Shown: positions 19,701-34,300 of the stretch, piece by piece
How the letters are laid out: the number at the start of each line of letters is the position of its first letter
How positions within the stretch are numbered: position 1 is the first letter of the stretch
Assembly (NCBI RefSeq): GCF_050908995.1
Contig: NC_135120.1
Coordinates: forward strand, 14,149,433-14,213,432
Direction of reading: 5' to 3'
Length of the DNA stretch: 64,000 bases
From: Andrena cerasifolii
Taxonomy: Eukaryota; Arthropoda; Insecta; Hymenoptera; Andrenidae
Made by a program: the position numbers and the translations under genes
Notes under the pieces: generated by a model
What the model was told of the DNA's origin: nothing
What the model saw: only the letters and a program-made list of their open reading frames with translations
Databases searched by the model: none

Positions 19701-22700
19701 CGTCTAAGCATATGTGTGGCGTGTGTGGCGATGTATATCGAGTTGGTGAATCCACGATAGATGCCGGGGATACGTCCGATCGGTCATTACGAGCAATTCC
19801 ACCAGGCAGGTAAGCCTGTTGACCAAGCAGGGACTCGTAATTACATCACCAATTTGCCGAACGTTCGTTGACGAAGCGACTGTTGGGCGTGACGTTAAAG
19901 ACGAAATAGCGAGAGTTAAGCTCGGATTACGGGCAGCACTCCGGCCACCCGATAATAATGCACGCCGAGCGTGCACTTGGGTTTGTATTATTTTCGCATT
20001 AATTGATGGTTGGCACCGTTCACCATTCACGGTTCCCACACACCGCCGATGTATCACCGGTCCCATATCTCGATATCGGCGAAACAATTAATTGGCGAGT
20101 TTGCGTTATGAACGACGCGCAAAAGTCAGTTTCACCTCGAAAATAGACACCCTCTACTCTCCCTCTCCCCCTCGTTGAATAACGTAATTGAATTCGAGAC
20201 TGATGGATGTCACCGAGCTCTACTCGCGAATGGAATTCAGTTTTTTCACTGCCCCGCCCATCGAATGAATAGCGTCGTTCCGGTTTTTGTTTCGACGGTC
20301 GATCGTTAAACTACAATTCCCTTAAAAAAAGCGCGCGCTCCCGCCGCGGAGCGAAGCTAACGTAAAGGTAACGTGGATCGCTGGAAATATATTACGAAAC
20401 ATCGTTTTCGTCGACATACATCCTTCTCTTTGATTACTACTCCCTATGGCATCGACGGTCTCATTTTCGTGCAACTTTTCCAATACGACGCGTTCCATTC
20501 ATCCAGTGATATATTTCCCATCTATCCCGCGACAACGCCGGCGAATATCGTTCTGACTTTCGAGCAATATATTCTGGCCCCTCTGTCCACGTTATTAAGA
20601 AAGTACAGGGCGCGATGCAGTTGTTTATTAGTGATCAATTACCGCCCACCTTCCACCATTCTGGTACCCGCGAAACACCCTGGCTTCGCGTCTCAGTTCG
20701 ATCTCATCGTTCCCGAATTCTTTTAGTCTTCCTAGGTAGCTTGGAAGATCAGGAGACGATCGAATGACGCACGCTCCGTTTCGCGATCGCTCGCGAAACG
20801 TAGACGACGCTGCTTGTACCGAAACTTGCCGCGCGGGCTAGCGTACACAGAATCCGAGTCTCGATTTACCGGAACGGGCAGGGTGGGAGGTTTGTTTCAG
20901 CGGGATTGTGTGCAAAGAAAGCCAAAGAGTCGGCAACCGTTCGCGGGGATTCGCAACGATAACGTAGTTTGAGGAAAGTGTCTCGTGTTGCCCCTGTTTC
21001 GCAACACGGATCCATGAGCCTTTGAGGATAGAGCCCGACGTATCTGAGATGTAAGGAGATCGCGGGCGACGATGTAGTTGGGCCCGGCAGATATAGGTTG
21101 CTGGGGTTCTATATATCTTTATCTCGGTCGGGATTGCATTGTTAGCACGGAGCGCATTGTTTGAACGGTGACGCGAGGCCTGGGGCGACCAATCAGCGTT
21201 CGCGCTAGCCGTGCCTTATCAAAGATTTCTACCACCTCCTGCAGGGCTTAAATCAACCCGTCCCAAAGCTTTCTTTGTCTTCCTCCCTCTCCCGCGCTCT
21301 CTCCTCCTCTCGCCCTCTGTCATCTCTACTCTCTGGTTTACGGAACTTGGTCCCCGGAGCGCCCAGCGAATCGCTATCTGCAAAAACAGATCGACCCTAA
21401 TTGTCAATCCTTAGCCAGTTTGTAACGAGCTCGCTGTTGCACGGCCTCGTTCGATGTTTTTACCAAGATTCGTTAGGATCATCCGATCAACCGGCACTTC
21501 GTCGCGATACGTACCGTGTCTGCTTGTTCTACGGTCGCATTGGATAGCGAGTTTGCTCCAATTCTAACGGGCACTTTGTTTTGTTACCGCCGTTGACTTT
21601 GCTCAGATACTGACCCCCTTTGTTCCATGCGCAGGGTAGGATGTAATTCGCGATACAGTCGAAAATGGGGTGATCCTTTGTGTGGAAATGAATGGAAAAT
21701 TGGAAACGACATTTCCTCTTAAGAGGCTTGCTTCTCGTGAAATTCGACGTGGACGATTCTGTGGATACAGGTACGACAAACATTAACTTCAATCAACATA
21801 CAATTATATTCTTCGTATAAATTGGAAATATCACTCTCATTGTCACATACAGAATTCTTATCGACGACTTAATTTCACTCAATAAATGAAAATCACCGTC
21901 CGGCATGCCAATGACAAAGAATCTAAAAATTTTGTGTATCGCGCGAACCATAGCTCCATTAACATTTACAGGCGCTGGCGCGCAAGTAGAAGTATCGAGC
22001 AATAGTCAGACGCGCCAGCCGAGCAACGCTCGCACCACTACCGCACGTGCTGAATCTTTAAGACCGATTTTCTCGGAAACGAGACACCTTACGAGGACAT
22101 TTTATCCCACACTTTCGATTCATTTTTCCACGAGGAATCCCTTGCTCTTCCGTCGAATGTACATACCTCATAAAAATTGCCAAGATTATGGATTTGAAGC
22201 TAGTTGATTGAGCGAACGTTAAATTACCCCGTCGCAATATCTTCGCCTATCCAGTTTCACGTAGGATGCTGCTATGGACTCGTAGAATATATAAATATCA
22301 AGCGGACACGTGGGTAATTAACTTCACCAAGTGTCCGTAACCCTATCATTAGACTCTTCAAACAAATCGGTGGCGATGTATCGTGACTCGGTCCCCCGAC
22401 CGAGAACGTAGATACATAATTTAAGATACGCGAAGCAGGCGAGCCTCGAGGCGTCAAGGCTCATCGCGATCTAGATCGTCGCCTTGCACGCCTTTTCTTA
22501 AGGCCGCGCCTCCGTTTCCTCGTGGTACAATGAACCTCGTTCATCGTTCGACCCCACCGCACCGCCGCGAACCCTCAGAAGCTGGCTGCGCTTGTGGGGT
22601 GCTGCCAGAGAATAAAAGTGTCGTCGGTGCATAAACTGCCGCCTTCGGTATTGTTCTCCGCTGAAGAGGTGGCTAACTAGGCGGTTATTATAACCGACGA

Positions 22701-25010
22701 GGAGAAAAAAAAAATATCGATGTAACTCGGAGGCCAGGGCGGCTAGAGCCCCCCTTTTTGTCGTCGTATTCACTTAAATCCCCGGCCCCGAAGTTTGTTT
22801 GAGAAGTCGGACGTTTCTTAACAAACGCGGCAAGGGTTGGGGGGTGTTATCATGTTTCACCTCTTATCGCTTTTGGGCTACTTCGCGCCCGGCGTAGGGA
22901 AACTCCCCTGGTGCTCCGTCTGTCGCGACTAGAGGTGATTTATTTCGCGGCGGAACGATCGCGTTCCCGAGATTTCTTTGCGTACCACGGCTCGATAAAG
23001 AGTTTCGGTTTCGACGCGCTTCCGCAGAGACGAAATGCCACGGTTTAATTTGGAAACTCGTCGTAATGGACTCGAGGATTCCGGGTTTGCGATGCATTCG
23101 CGAAACTCTCAGGCTCTTTTGGAAATATGTATCCGCGGAGGGTCTGCTAGAGGGAGAATGCTGAACCGGAGTTTCCTTACCCAATGTCGACTCGAATTTC
23201 ATCATTAGTTGCTAAAGGTTTGCTCGACGAAGCAGGGTGTGTGCGCAACGGTGGATAGGAATGCGCGGGACCTTTTATGCCCTGTGTACGTTTACTTGTG
23301 CATTTCAGAGGGAGTGAAATGAATGAAGGTAACATCTTGCTAGAGAAAGGAACTTTATCGTCTGCTCGAGAAGCGGGAGATAGATACTGAAGATGTTGAA
23401 TCCTCTACTTGCGATTGAATCGTGTTTGTTTTTTCAATATTCTAGAGCCTGGAATGTTTGCAATCTTTAGGTAGCAGGTACACCTGCGACAATATACGAT
23501 GTCCAAGGAAACGAGTCGAAGGGTTGGTAGATTTATTGCGCTGGGAGATATAGATCATACTGGCGGTTAGAAGTAGAAGCGATACGATTTGAAATTGAAC
23601 TTTTCCGAGGGAACTGAACTCCAGAAATTAAATTAAACTTTTCTCTCAACTGCTCGTTTCATTTTAACTTTGTTGCTTACCACTCGATGATTCATGACGA
23701 CCACTCGAACATTTGCGATTCATAATTAAACGCGCGGAGGAGAAGCAGTGGGTACTAGAAAGTTCCATCTACAGGCTGTACGACATAATTCCCACATTTT
23801 CGTTACTAATTTGGACAAAAAGCGAGATACTGAAATTCCACGGCTGGAAGTGTACGAATTAAGAAAATCTCGATATCCTCGTGTTTGAAAGAGCGAAACA
23901 GTAAAATGGTGGATCACTTCGATACGATTATTCGCGTATTCATCTACACTGGCTATATTTTACCTTTCTTCTCGAGTACCGTGTACTCTTCCAAGTCTTC
24001 CACCCATTGTTTTGCATTGCCCTGCATACAAAAGCTTTGCATCGATTAGAAAACAACATTTGTCGTCCGCCCCATCCCTCGCGTACGAGTGGGTCTGCGC
24101 GATCGTGCAGTTCCGCGAATGTTTATCGAGAATTTAGTAGCACAGCGGGGAAACGGGTCGCATTATACTACGTTGAGCCTCTCTGAAATCCTTGGATCAG
24201 CGCATGCACCGGGTACATCTCGTGGCATAAGCGGACAAAGGAGTCGGCGCCTCGTAGGGGAGCAAGCCAGGGGGGGTGGAAAAAGCGCGAAGGCAGAGCG
24301 GGTTAGGAGAGAAGAAGAAGCATGGAGGAGGAAGGTAAAGGAGCGCGACAAATCAACGATTAATACCAGCGCCGATTTTTTCGCGATAAAGGTAACAGGA
24401 GAGAGAACGGTCGGTTTAACCGAAACCGGGGACCTACTTTGCCGATTCGTCGGGAACGGAATTGCTCTGATCGCGGTACACGCGATATTTCTCTTTAGGC
24501 TAATCCGTGGCCGTGGAAACGCGGAAAAGGTTGGGCACGGTCCCGCGTGGCCGTGAAGGATGCAGCTTTGAAGGGGTTGTGCACAAGAAACGGAACGAAG
24601 AAAGGGAGTATAAAATATTAAGGGCGAGAGTGGGCTAACACTTGAGGCGGGCGTGAAAAATCGATAGACGGTTTTTACCATCGGCCAAGTTTTTACATTG
24701 AAACGAAGTACGACAAGTTTGAGAACAAACTTGGAGGAGTTCCGATGAATTCGGGATAACCCGATGATCGAGGCAGTGGACCTCGATATTCCGTCATGCT
24801 GTATCCAAGTAATGGTTCTAGCTCGTTGCTTCGGCGTTTCTGCAACATTTGCGTTTATGCAGGGCTTGGAAAAATTATTCCACTTTTAAATTCGGATTTC
24901 TGCGAGCAGGATCACATCGATACGTTGGATTCTTGCTTAGATCGATATAATAAGAGTAGGTAACTCGAGAGTGTTAGGGCTCGGTGACACAAATTGTACG
25001 TCACACTGTA
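16708..25010 (+). other. Probable long intron; no recognised exon
   Basis: Begins with a GTGAGT donor and continues without a coding segment I can support. Frames such as those near 17476-17934 (minus) and 24089-24681 (both strands) overlap each other and show no domain. A CAG|GTAAGC donor-like site lies near 19807, but no protein-like frame precedes it. Pyrimidine-rich segments occur near 20150-20175 and 21275-21330. Confidence 0.35.
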
Positions 25011-25380
25011 GGGCTCACCCTTTGTGTGATAAATATGTCTCTCCAAACTTATCCTCAGAGGGCAAAATAACGTTTCCCCCATTTTTCTGTTTTCTTTTAT
25101 CTAGATTGCCATATCAATTGTCACGTCTTCGGATGAGGAATGGCACTTGACAACGCGTCAGACTCGACGTGTTCCGTTGTCATCTAAGAACTCTCCTATT
25201 AGTGATCCAATCATGTAATATATAGAAACAAATGTGTCAAAGACATATTCGCCCTTTTCGTCCAGACGTAAGGAAATTTACATCGTTCCACTTTAAAAAA
25301 TGAGAGGGTTCTCCGTCGATGTCCTAGGGGTTTCCCGGCAGTAGTACCCCATTTATCACGCAAAGAGCCTCGGTGACCCC
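25011..25380. mobile_element. Degenerate TA/GGG MITE, about 370 bp
   Basis: The left end (after TA at 25009-25010) reads GGGCTCACCCTTTGTGTGAT. The right end, reverse-complemented, reads GGGGTCACCGAGGCTCTTTG and continues CGTGATAAAT, with TA at 25381-25382. After a 6-base gap, both share (G/C)TCACC, CTTTG, GTGATAAAT. The resemblance then fades. The layout matches the other TA/GGG elements, but divergence makes the call uncertain. It could be an old insertion or a chance inverted repeat. Confidence 0.42.
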
Positions 25381-28300
25381 TAAAATACCAAGAAAGACCC
25401 TTGTCGCTACCGTTAGTAGTTCTTGAGGAAGCAGCTTGTAATCTTTTACTCGACCTACTCTCTGTAATAATAACACAATTTCTCCTCGTACAGTTTCGAA
25501 CAATTCTGGCACTGTTATTCTGGTCCAATTAGCGCCAGTTATTATTTACAGTGAAAACGCGAAAGTAAAGTTGACAGCGAGAAGTGTTACTTGAAGAAAC
25601 AAATACTGGAAGACGATTGGTCGTACGAATCGGATTCTGCGCCGCGTTCGCTTGCGAAAGGGAGGATATATGGAGAGAGGAAGAGGGAAAGTGAGGCGAG
25701 AAGGGAGAATGAGGGTGAAAAAAGGGCGTGATTCAAATGGAGCAGTACAAATCACGGGGTAATACCTCTACGACGGATGCGACCGTACTTAGGGTGATAG
25801 CTATCGCAGAGATCTCTCTCGCCATTCTTGAATACGCCCTATTGTAGCTGTGCAGCGCGGTTCAACCGCGTTGGTGTTTTACGTTTCGATGAGGTCGCAG
25901 TGGCTATAACGGTCGCGACCCAGTTCGTCTATTTATCGGCATTGTCGCTGTCTAAAAATTCAGGACTATTTGAGAAGTTCGCAGCGCAAGCTGAGATGTG
26001 ACGCTCCCCAAATAATTCAATTGCACGGCTTTTTAATTCCAATTTCGACGAAGCTCCCTTGAATGCAGAAGTTATGAGTGGCCATAGAAACACAGGCTTT
26101 CGCGTGTGATTCGTGGTAACGGGACAGTTTCGCAATGTGTCCAAGCTGTACACACCTGTGTCCGAAAAAATTTCGAGAGGAAATTTTTCTTGCATTTTTT
26201 GGATCCATCTCTTGTTACAAAATTTCCTCGTTTTTTTTTTTTTATTATACCGCACGGAACATCCTGCGTTTATCGTTACGCTAAAACGACGCAGGCGTGA
26301 CACGCGCCATCCGGAGTGGAACTGTGTCGAAAACAGGAAACGAGGAAGCTCGTTTCGATGACACGTTATTGGCACACGAAGTCTCGCACGGCTGCCAGCA
26401 GCGCCTTTCGCAAATCCCCGTCGCGATTGATTTTTGATTATTGTCCGTTTCTTTCACCAGCCAATCGTACTTCGTCGTCGCCGCCGTGTAACGCAATTCC
26501 AGGCGAGCCCGATGGAAATCGTTAACGGCGAGACGAGGCCGAATTACATTTCAATCTACCTTGCAAGTTCTATAGAGCTCGATTGATAAACAGCTTCGAT
26601 CTTCGCCGCGGTTATCTCGTGAGTTGAAAGCACGTCGAGCCTGGAGCAACTGCATCTTGCAAGGTCTCTTCATTTATATTTCTATGCTCGCCTGATTAAA
26701 TTCCGCGCAATCTTTCGTCCCCTGTTTACTCAAAGCGCTGCCTCTGACAAAACGCGGCTGGAGGAGCACCGTGTAAATAACATTTCAATTATTTCTCGTA
26801 AGCTGCGCCGTTTCGAAATCGAGAGGCCTCGATCGGCCCAAGAACGAGGCGTGAATGATATTTTGCCCGCGAGATTTCGCGAGGGACTTTAATTAAACGT
26901 CGCGCTGAGTTTACCTCCATTGATCTGCCGGGAGCACTTTACCATACTTTACCAAGAGCAGCTTTCAATAGCCCATCACCTCGGGTGGCTACTCATCGGC
27001 GTGGAAAGTATATTCGAATACCTTTAATGCGCTGTGAAGGAAAATCGATGCACGCTGGACGGGTGAAAAGAGACCCGCTCCTCCGGCCCTGCCGCCCCTC
27101 GCCGCGTCTTCTGTATCGTCGGTTTCCTTATTGAATTCAAGAGCCACTCCATTTGTACCGAAACAATTCGAAAGAAACGGAATAATTGAGAATCGTCTCG
27201 GGAATATCGATGTCCCATTACAAGCTTGCGACCTCTATTCAGGTATAATATAATTGGAGGGGTATCGTTGAACAGACGCGCGTAGAAACTCGGATGAAAG
27301 GAGCGGCTCCCGATCCGCACCGCTATTTATCAGCGGGAATCGAAAAATCATTCATTGTTACTGTCGTCAGGGAACGTACGGAGCGAGCTTTTCAGTATAA
27401 TCGAACCTTCGATTCGTAGGTAACGATTTTAACTTGAATCCTGATTGAACTCTCATCTTTCCCTCCTCGCGGACAATAAATCATACAAAAAGCCCGCCCC
27501 GTACTCGCGGAGCGTACAATTTTCGTTACTTTTTTCGAGCATACGCGCCAGACGCTCTTCCAATTCTAATCCCGTACCCGCGAGAGTATTAATAAAAGAT
27601 TCCCGGATGAATGATGCATCCGCGAGATAAAATTTCATACAAATCCCGTCAGGTGTTCGTGAAGTTTCCACGGTGAAATAAATATCCGCGGAAGCTCGCT
27701 TTCGATTTAGCCGGTGGTTTTTCTTCGCCGGAGTGGATAGCGGTCTTGTGTTCCGCGCATTGTTCCCGCCCTCCATAAATTTCAGCGAAGAAACAGCCCC
27801 GCCGTTTCATTAGGTGGAAACTGGGTAGACGCCGAAGGTACGGCAACGGGTTAGTCCAGGAATGTTTCGTCCCGGCCGGCAAGGATGATCGTGAAACGTG
27901 CACGGATTGCCTTAGCTCCCGACCGCAGCGGCGGCGGAGGGGAGGACGAGGACTAGCCACACGGGACATAACTAGGCCTGGAGGAGGGGTGAAATTAAGT
28001 GAATTTATCTTCCGGTCGCAATAATCAGGCATCGTTAGTCACAGCTAGCTATCTGCCTGGAACCAGCGGCAGATAGAGTGGAGCGAGACAAAGGGGGTTG
28101 TATTGCCACGGGCAGGGACAAACAGAGACAGAATGACAGAACGAACAGATAAGGGTGCATACTTGGAGCACGAGTGGTAGGGGCGTAACGATAAAAAAAG
28201 ATAAAAGGAGGAGTAGACGAGAAGCGAAGAAAATAGCGAATCGGAAGATGGTGGGAGATGGAATGCCGCAGGGCTCCCAACGTTTCTGTCCCTGTGGACG

Positions 28301-31300
28301 TCTGTTCGCTCCAAGGCATACGTTAAAAGGAGAAGAGTATTTAGTTGCGGGGTGGGCTGCAGAGGGCGTCTTAATCTTCCCCGGTGAATTTATGGGCAAG
28401 TTGTTTAAGGGATGTTTAGTTGCGCTTAATCTGTAACTGCTGCACTTACCTACACTGGTCCCCGGCTATACTGCCTCCGGGCGCCCCTTTCTCTCCGTTT
28501 TCTTTCTTCGTTTACTTCTCCCCCGCTCTCCGGACTTGCCGGTTTTTCTAACTTCTTTTTTTCTAAGGCATTCCTTCCGCCTTGCCCCTTCCCCGGACAC
28601 GTGTTCAGGAAGGACGGTCCCTCGTTGGTGACTCTTGAATTAAATGAATCGTATTCTACGCTTCCAGCTCGCCGCACTCTTCTTCACCGGGACAGCGTCG
28701 TTTTTCTTACTTTGCCGCATTAAGGTGCGCGCATACCGCTGGCACTGTAAATACTCCGAGAAGGGAAACCGACCGCGCGACGCATAATCTTAATATTGCC
28801 CGTGCGTTGCATGCATTTACGGGCAGGAGGGGAAAAATCCTCGCGCCAAGAAGTTTTCTCATTTGCGCCGCTGGAGTCGCTCAGTCGTAATAGCGGAATT
28901 ACTTTGCGCCCCGCAACGATCTCTTTCTTACGGAACAACTCCTTGTTCGGGTAGCGGAATTTCTTCTTGCGCGCTTTTTCAAACATTTTCGACAACGTTG
29001 AAGTTCTCATCGCGCGGCGCTAAGCCTTTCTACCTTCGCGGCATCCACATCAGTCACCGTGACTTGGAGTGGGGAATGGGTGCCAGGCACTTCTAGATGT
29101 TACGATCCTCAGCGTGCTAAACTCTACAGCGATTTCTGTTCCACTGATTTTACTATTGCAGCCTCGTTGGCAGAAGAGACCTCTCACTTGATCTACGTAC
29201 CGAACTGCTGCTCGGGAACGAAAGATAGCAGATCCTCCTCGTGAAACTAACACCCTGCTGAACAGACCTCGCGAGCATTCGGCTCGAAATTTCAGCGTCC
29301 AAGGGTTTTCCGAACGTCGCGGTATCAAAGGGAGGCAGCGAGCTCTATTGAGCAAACGAATGGGAATGAACTTAGAGTTAATGGAACATGCAGTTAGCCC
29401 CGCACGGGTTCAACTTGTCCCAGTACCCTTGTTAACGATGCATACGCTGTGCGAACGGCAGAGTTCTCTGAATGACGTTTGCGCCACGAACTCGCTAAGT
29501 GCGATTCGCTTGACCGCACTGAACTAATTGTAAGAAAGGAACGCTTCCGCGGGAGAACTTGGTGTCCTCCCAAGGTACTTTGCTCGCCGCCTTGGGCGAA
29601 ATTAAAGCCGATGGACGGAGGGGTGAGACTGGTTCCGGTCTTAATTAAGTAAACTATCGTTCCGAAGCCGCTGTTCTGCTTTTTGTTAACGTCTCGAACC
29701 GATGAAGTGCGAGAGACGCAAAGGAGTCGCCCTACTTGCCGGTTCTCGGCGTTTTAATTAATCGGCCGGCGGAAGTCGGACAAAGCTCGGGGTACCTATT
29801 CGGTAGGATCTCGATTAATGGAACCCCTGTAAGACGCTTTCTTAATTACGTGTACGCTTGTTGAACTCATTTTTCTTATTTACACTTCTTTGGACGGCAA
29901 CCGTTACGTAGGCTGCATGCACGAGCGCCTGGTGCTCCAGGGGAATACCTAGGGACTGCGGATTAATTACGTAGAAGGGATGCTTGTCGCGTAAATAAGG
30001 TCTAGTGTGGGTAAATTGCGGGCGATTTCTCTGGGTTCGGATCGATTTCGCGTTTCCTCGATACTCTTTGAATAGATCACACCGAACAACGTATCTCGTG
30101 CTCGACGCTGAAATAGGGATTGTAAGCGTAACGCCAACATTTTAAGCAGCACGGCAACGTGTGTTTTCGAAAGTGAAGAAAACTGTTGGAAGGTGCTTCG
30201 CGAGAGAGAAGAGGAGCTTAATTCCCGCTCCAGAAGAGAAATGGGAGCGGATTAAAAATTAGAGATCGTTGAAAACGTTTGAACTATCGTCCCGAGACTT
30301 CTTCGCTTGGCGGGAACTCGAATCGCTTCAATTACATAGCCTCCATTTTTTTTTTGTGCGATTAATGGTATTAACTTTCCCGCCTTCCCGGGAAACCCCT
30401 ACGAGATAAATGTAAACCCCGTCGACCGTTCTATCTCCCCTGCAAAGAGATACGCTGCATAGATAGCGCGGTACTTCACGGAATAATTTACATTTTGATC
30501 TCGACCGCGACGCCGCATCCGGCGGGGAGGGGGATAAAAAAAATTAATTACGGCGTGTTTTGCCTCTCGCTGAATATATTTCTAGAGTATCGTGGCTCTT
30601 TTGCTGTAATTGAATGTCAGGAGGTAAATACAAAAGCACGCCGCGAGAGGTGTACCATTCACCAAGGGCGTGTAATTTTTCCATCCCTTTGTCCCAGCAA
30701 GTTACATGTTTACCCAAATCTCGCGTTGTTAATCCCAGTATTGTCTGCATTCGCGCTGGTCTTCTCTGTACTCGTCAAAAGTACTGGAGTCTGCATGGCG
30801 ATGCGTCGTCGTTGTGAGATCCCTGTTACCAGCAAGTTACAAATCTGACTAATGGCCTGCTCGAGTAGAATGTCTTTTCTGCTTGCTAGCATCCGGAAGA
30901 CAAGGGTCTGGTGGGTAATCTTGCTGATGAATCCACTAACAGACGGCAGATAAGACGTATCGCATCGCTTCCCTGTTATTCGCGTGCATCCCATAACATT
31001 CACCCTTGTTCTTCTTCAAAGTAAAAGTGTTTGCACTCTTATTTAAAACATTCCCTGCGTCGTTCTAGACGCCTCAGATCCCCGAACAGTAATCACTGTC
31101 TCCACCGTGCCGGAGAATGTGAAACGGACCAAGCGAAGTTCTCGGAGGAATCACTGACACAGAATCATCCCGTGCCCGGAATTTCTTGTCGGTTCCGATT
31201 GGCCATGCGAGGGCACGGAATGCCTTTAAAATTGCACGAAGCCGCGCACGTGCTAATACGTCGCCGAACGTGGATTTGCATGTGACCCAGCGACAGTTGA

Positions 31301-34300
31301 CAAAGCTCATAGTATTGCCCAATAGGATCGTGGAATCCGGAATCTAGTTTCGTGATACGAGGTCGCCTCTTGCTCGTATGTCGGGCACGTAGAAATTCGT
31401 GCTTTCCGCTTCGTTATCGGCACCCTGTGTCAAGAGACCCTTGCGAGACGCAATGTACGTAATCGCGTGCTCTTATCCTTCCGCGTCCCTTTCGGCCTCC
31501 TTCTTTCTCGCCTGCAAACCTCGATACACGATGATCCACAGCCCACGGCTCTTTCTCTTGGCTCGCGAAACGACGACACATCTCGAAATGACTGTTGGAT
31601 TGTTTCGAATCGCGATCCGAACGGGGAATGTACGTCAGGATGATCCTGATCAATCTTCCTTTATCCTCCGTTACGGTTAACGCGATAGGAAGCGAAAGAA
31701 AATTGGAAATGGAATGGACGTGCGTCGTGATACATTTTGGCGACAGTTTCTAATGAAACTTCTCCGTTGTATCGGACGTGGGTGACGTCGATGGAACCTA
31801 TTTGATGCTCGACCGTTCAGAAGGTTCGTTTGTTGGAAGAAACCTGTGCTTTATTAACTTCTACGTAATATTCATCGTACTGTCGCGTACATATTCGTCT
31901 CATCGTGAGATTGGGAAAAAAGTTGCAACGTTCTTGGCGAGATACCCTGCATTTCGAATGTTATTCTCCTACCGCACCTACACGTTTTATTGGGAAATGT
32001 AAGTGTTGCTGGCGGGACCCGAAGTACAACGTTAACGAGCAACGACAGAGAGTAGAAAGCACTGAATGTTCTTTGTTCCGTCTTTTGTATCCGTTATGAA
32101 TTAACGTCGTCTTCCGTGGCTGTTTGCATATTATGCTGATCAGCGCTGCTTCCTATCAAAAGCAGATCCTATCGCGCGGAATACACCAGCCTAAACAAGA
32201 TACATAAATTATGCAGCGTACGAGGAACAGTTGCTGTTATAAAATGGAAGTTCGCCTCTCATAACAGTATCTGATGATAGCGTCGTTTTATATGCAAATT
32301 CGCGACGAGCTAATGAACTTAGTCTGCAACTTGCCTGGCGCGAGAAGGGAACGGAATTATCGGCAGACGTTTTTCCGCAGTTAAGATTTTCTGTTGGCCC
32401 TCGAAGCCCTTGGGCCTTGCTAGCGGGGAAATGCAGGAATACTTAAAAAATAATCCAAAGTCTCGACAACTGCTAGGTGATGGCCCGATGAATATTCAAA
32501 CACTTCTCCCTACGTCTGATTAATGGGCGTTCATTCTACTGGGGCCATAGATACGCCAAGTGTGTGACGACTTAATAAAACCCTCCAGCATCCGTTTAAC
32601 CCACTATTTAAATCCGATGGAAGCAGAAAGTTACGGCGCTGTCTTCGCCGGAAAGTTCGCGGTGTGGATCTCGATGGCTGGAGCGCGAGGGCGTTATTAA
32701 CTAAAACGCTTAACCGTGTTTTTCCAATATCGGGAAGTTTCGAGAGCGCAAACACAAGTTTCCTCGGTAAATTAATATAATTCAATGAAAGTATCGGGCC
32801 CTGTGATCGAACCGCGACCATTCGGGCAACTTCCTTATCGAGCTGGTACCCCGATTTCCGTCGGCTATGGTGGGCTAATAACGGGCAGGATTATTAAAAA
32901 CTTCCTTTATCTTGTTTGTTCTCCCTGCGGAACTTGCCCACCGTCCTCGCCCTTACCTTCTTGCCGGCCGCGCATATCTTTGCTCGGGGGGAAAACTCGT
33001 TTAACTTAAGCGATATGACTCGATACGTCGATTCTGTGGGACGCGGCGCGGGTCAAACAAAGTTCCCCGGAAACTTTCTTACGGACGCGTAGTCCACGCG
33101 AAAAATGTTTCCCGCCCGGGGGAAACTGGCGGCTGTTTGTTTTACTTTGCTTTCACCGCGGACATCAGAAGTTACAGACGAGGCAGTCGCTAAGGATCTG
33201 AAGTTCTGGGGCGTGGAAAGTGACGAGGGCAAAGAAACAGGACGGCGGAGGAAAATTGTTTGTAATCGAAATTTCCGAGTTGCCTTAACCAACTGACTCA
33301 TTCTCCACCGTTCTCGTTCGAGATTGTACGATATCTACTGGGACGAACCGCAGTGGAACGTTTCCCATTGATACGCGAACCACAGCTCCGCAAAGATTAG
33401 CTTTTACCGCGTAACGGCCGCGGCGGCCAGGCTTGGAACTTTGTTTTACGTTGTAAAAGATGAGAAGCGGTCGTAAAGTGGCCGCGCTTTACGACAGCAT
33501 CGTCGTAAGGAAGTGGAGATGCGCAGACACGAGATATCCTCAACTTTCCTATGTATCATCCGTCGTGTAGCTGCTTCGTTACTTCGTGTCACCCATCTGC
33601 TGTATGTCGGTATCGGCCTTCCTTTTACCTTTTTATGCGCGCGAAAGGAGATGATCCGATTCTGCCCGTAGGATCTTAGTGAGCGTGCAGGACAAAGGAA
33701 TCGAGTGCACATACTCGGTGGAAATGGGGGGTGAGCGGCAATGTTTCGCGCTTTGTCGCGAATGCACTGGGCATCGCGCAACTACGGCGCAGGGCTCGAT
33801 GAATGCATGCCAGAGAATTACTAAGCTCCGCGGCTCTGCTTCTGCCCCCCCCCCCTGAGAAGTATTGTGCACTTTCACTATGACAAACACGCCGATGGGT
33901 AACGATGCTTTTACTTCGGCACGATTGATGTACGAGTTCCGAACTTTTTCCAACGTTGGTGGGATAATGAAAGGAGCAACAGAATTTGAATCGGAACGAG
34001 ATGCGGAGAAATATATTCTTCCATTCGAAAGGGATCAATGTTCGCCGGTGGGATAGATAGGGGGTTCGAAGGGTTTTGCTAGCGATGCATTCGACACGGA
34101 TCCGACGAAAGTTGAATCTATCCTCATTACTCGATACTGCGGAACGATAACGCCGAACTGGCTCTCGCTCTGGCACGATGCGATCGCCTTTTCGTGTTAT
34201 TTTCAGGTTTATCCAATTACGAGGGGAGTGGTGAAAGAAGTATAGGAGTGGTGCGATGAGAGGAGTCGATATCGCAAGACTGTAATCCGATGAAGCTGGA

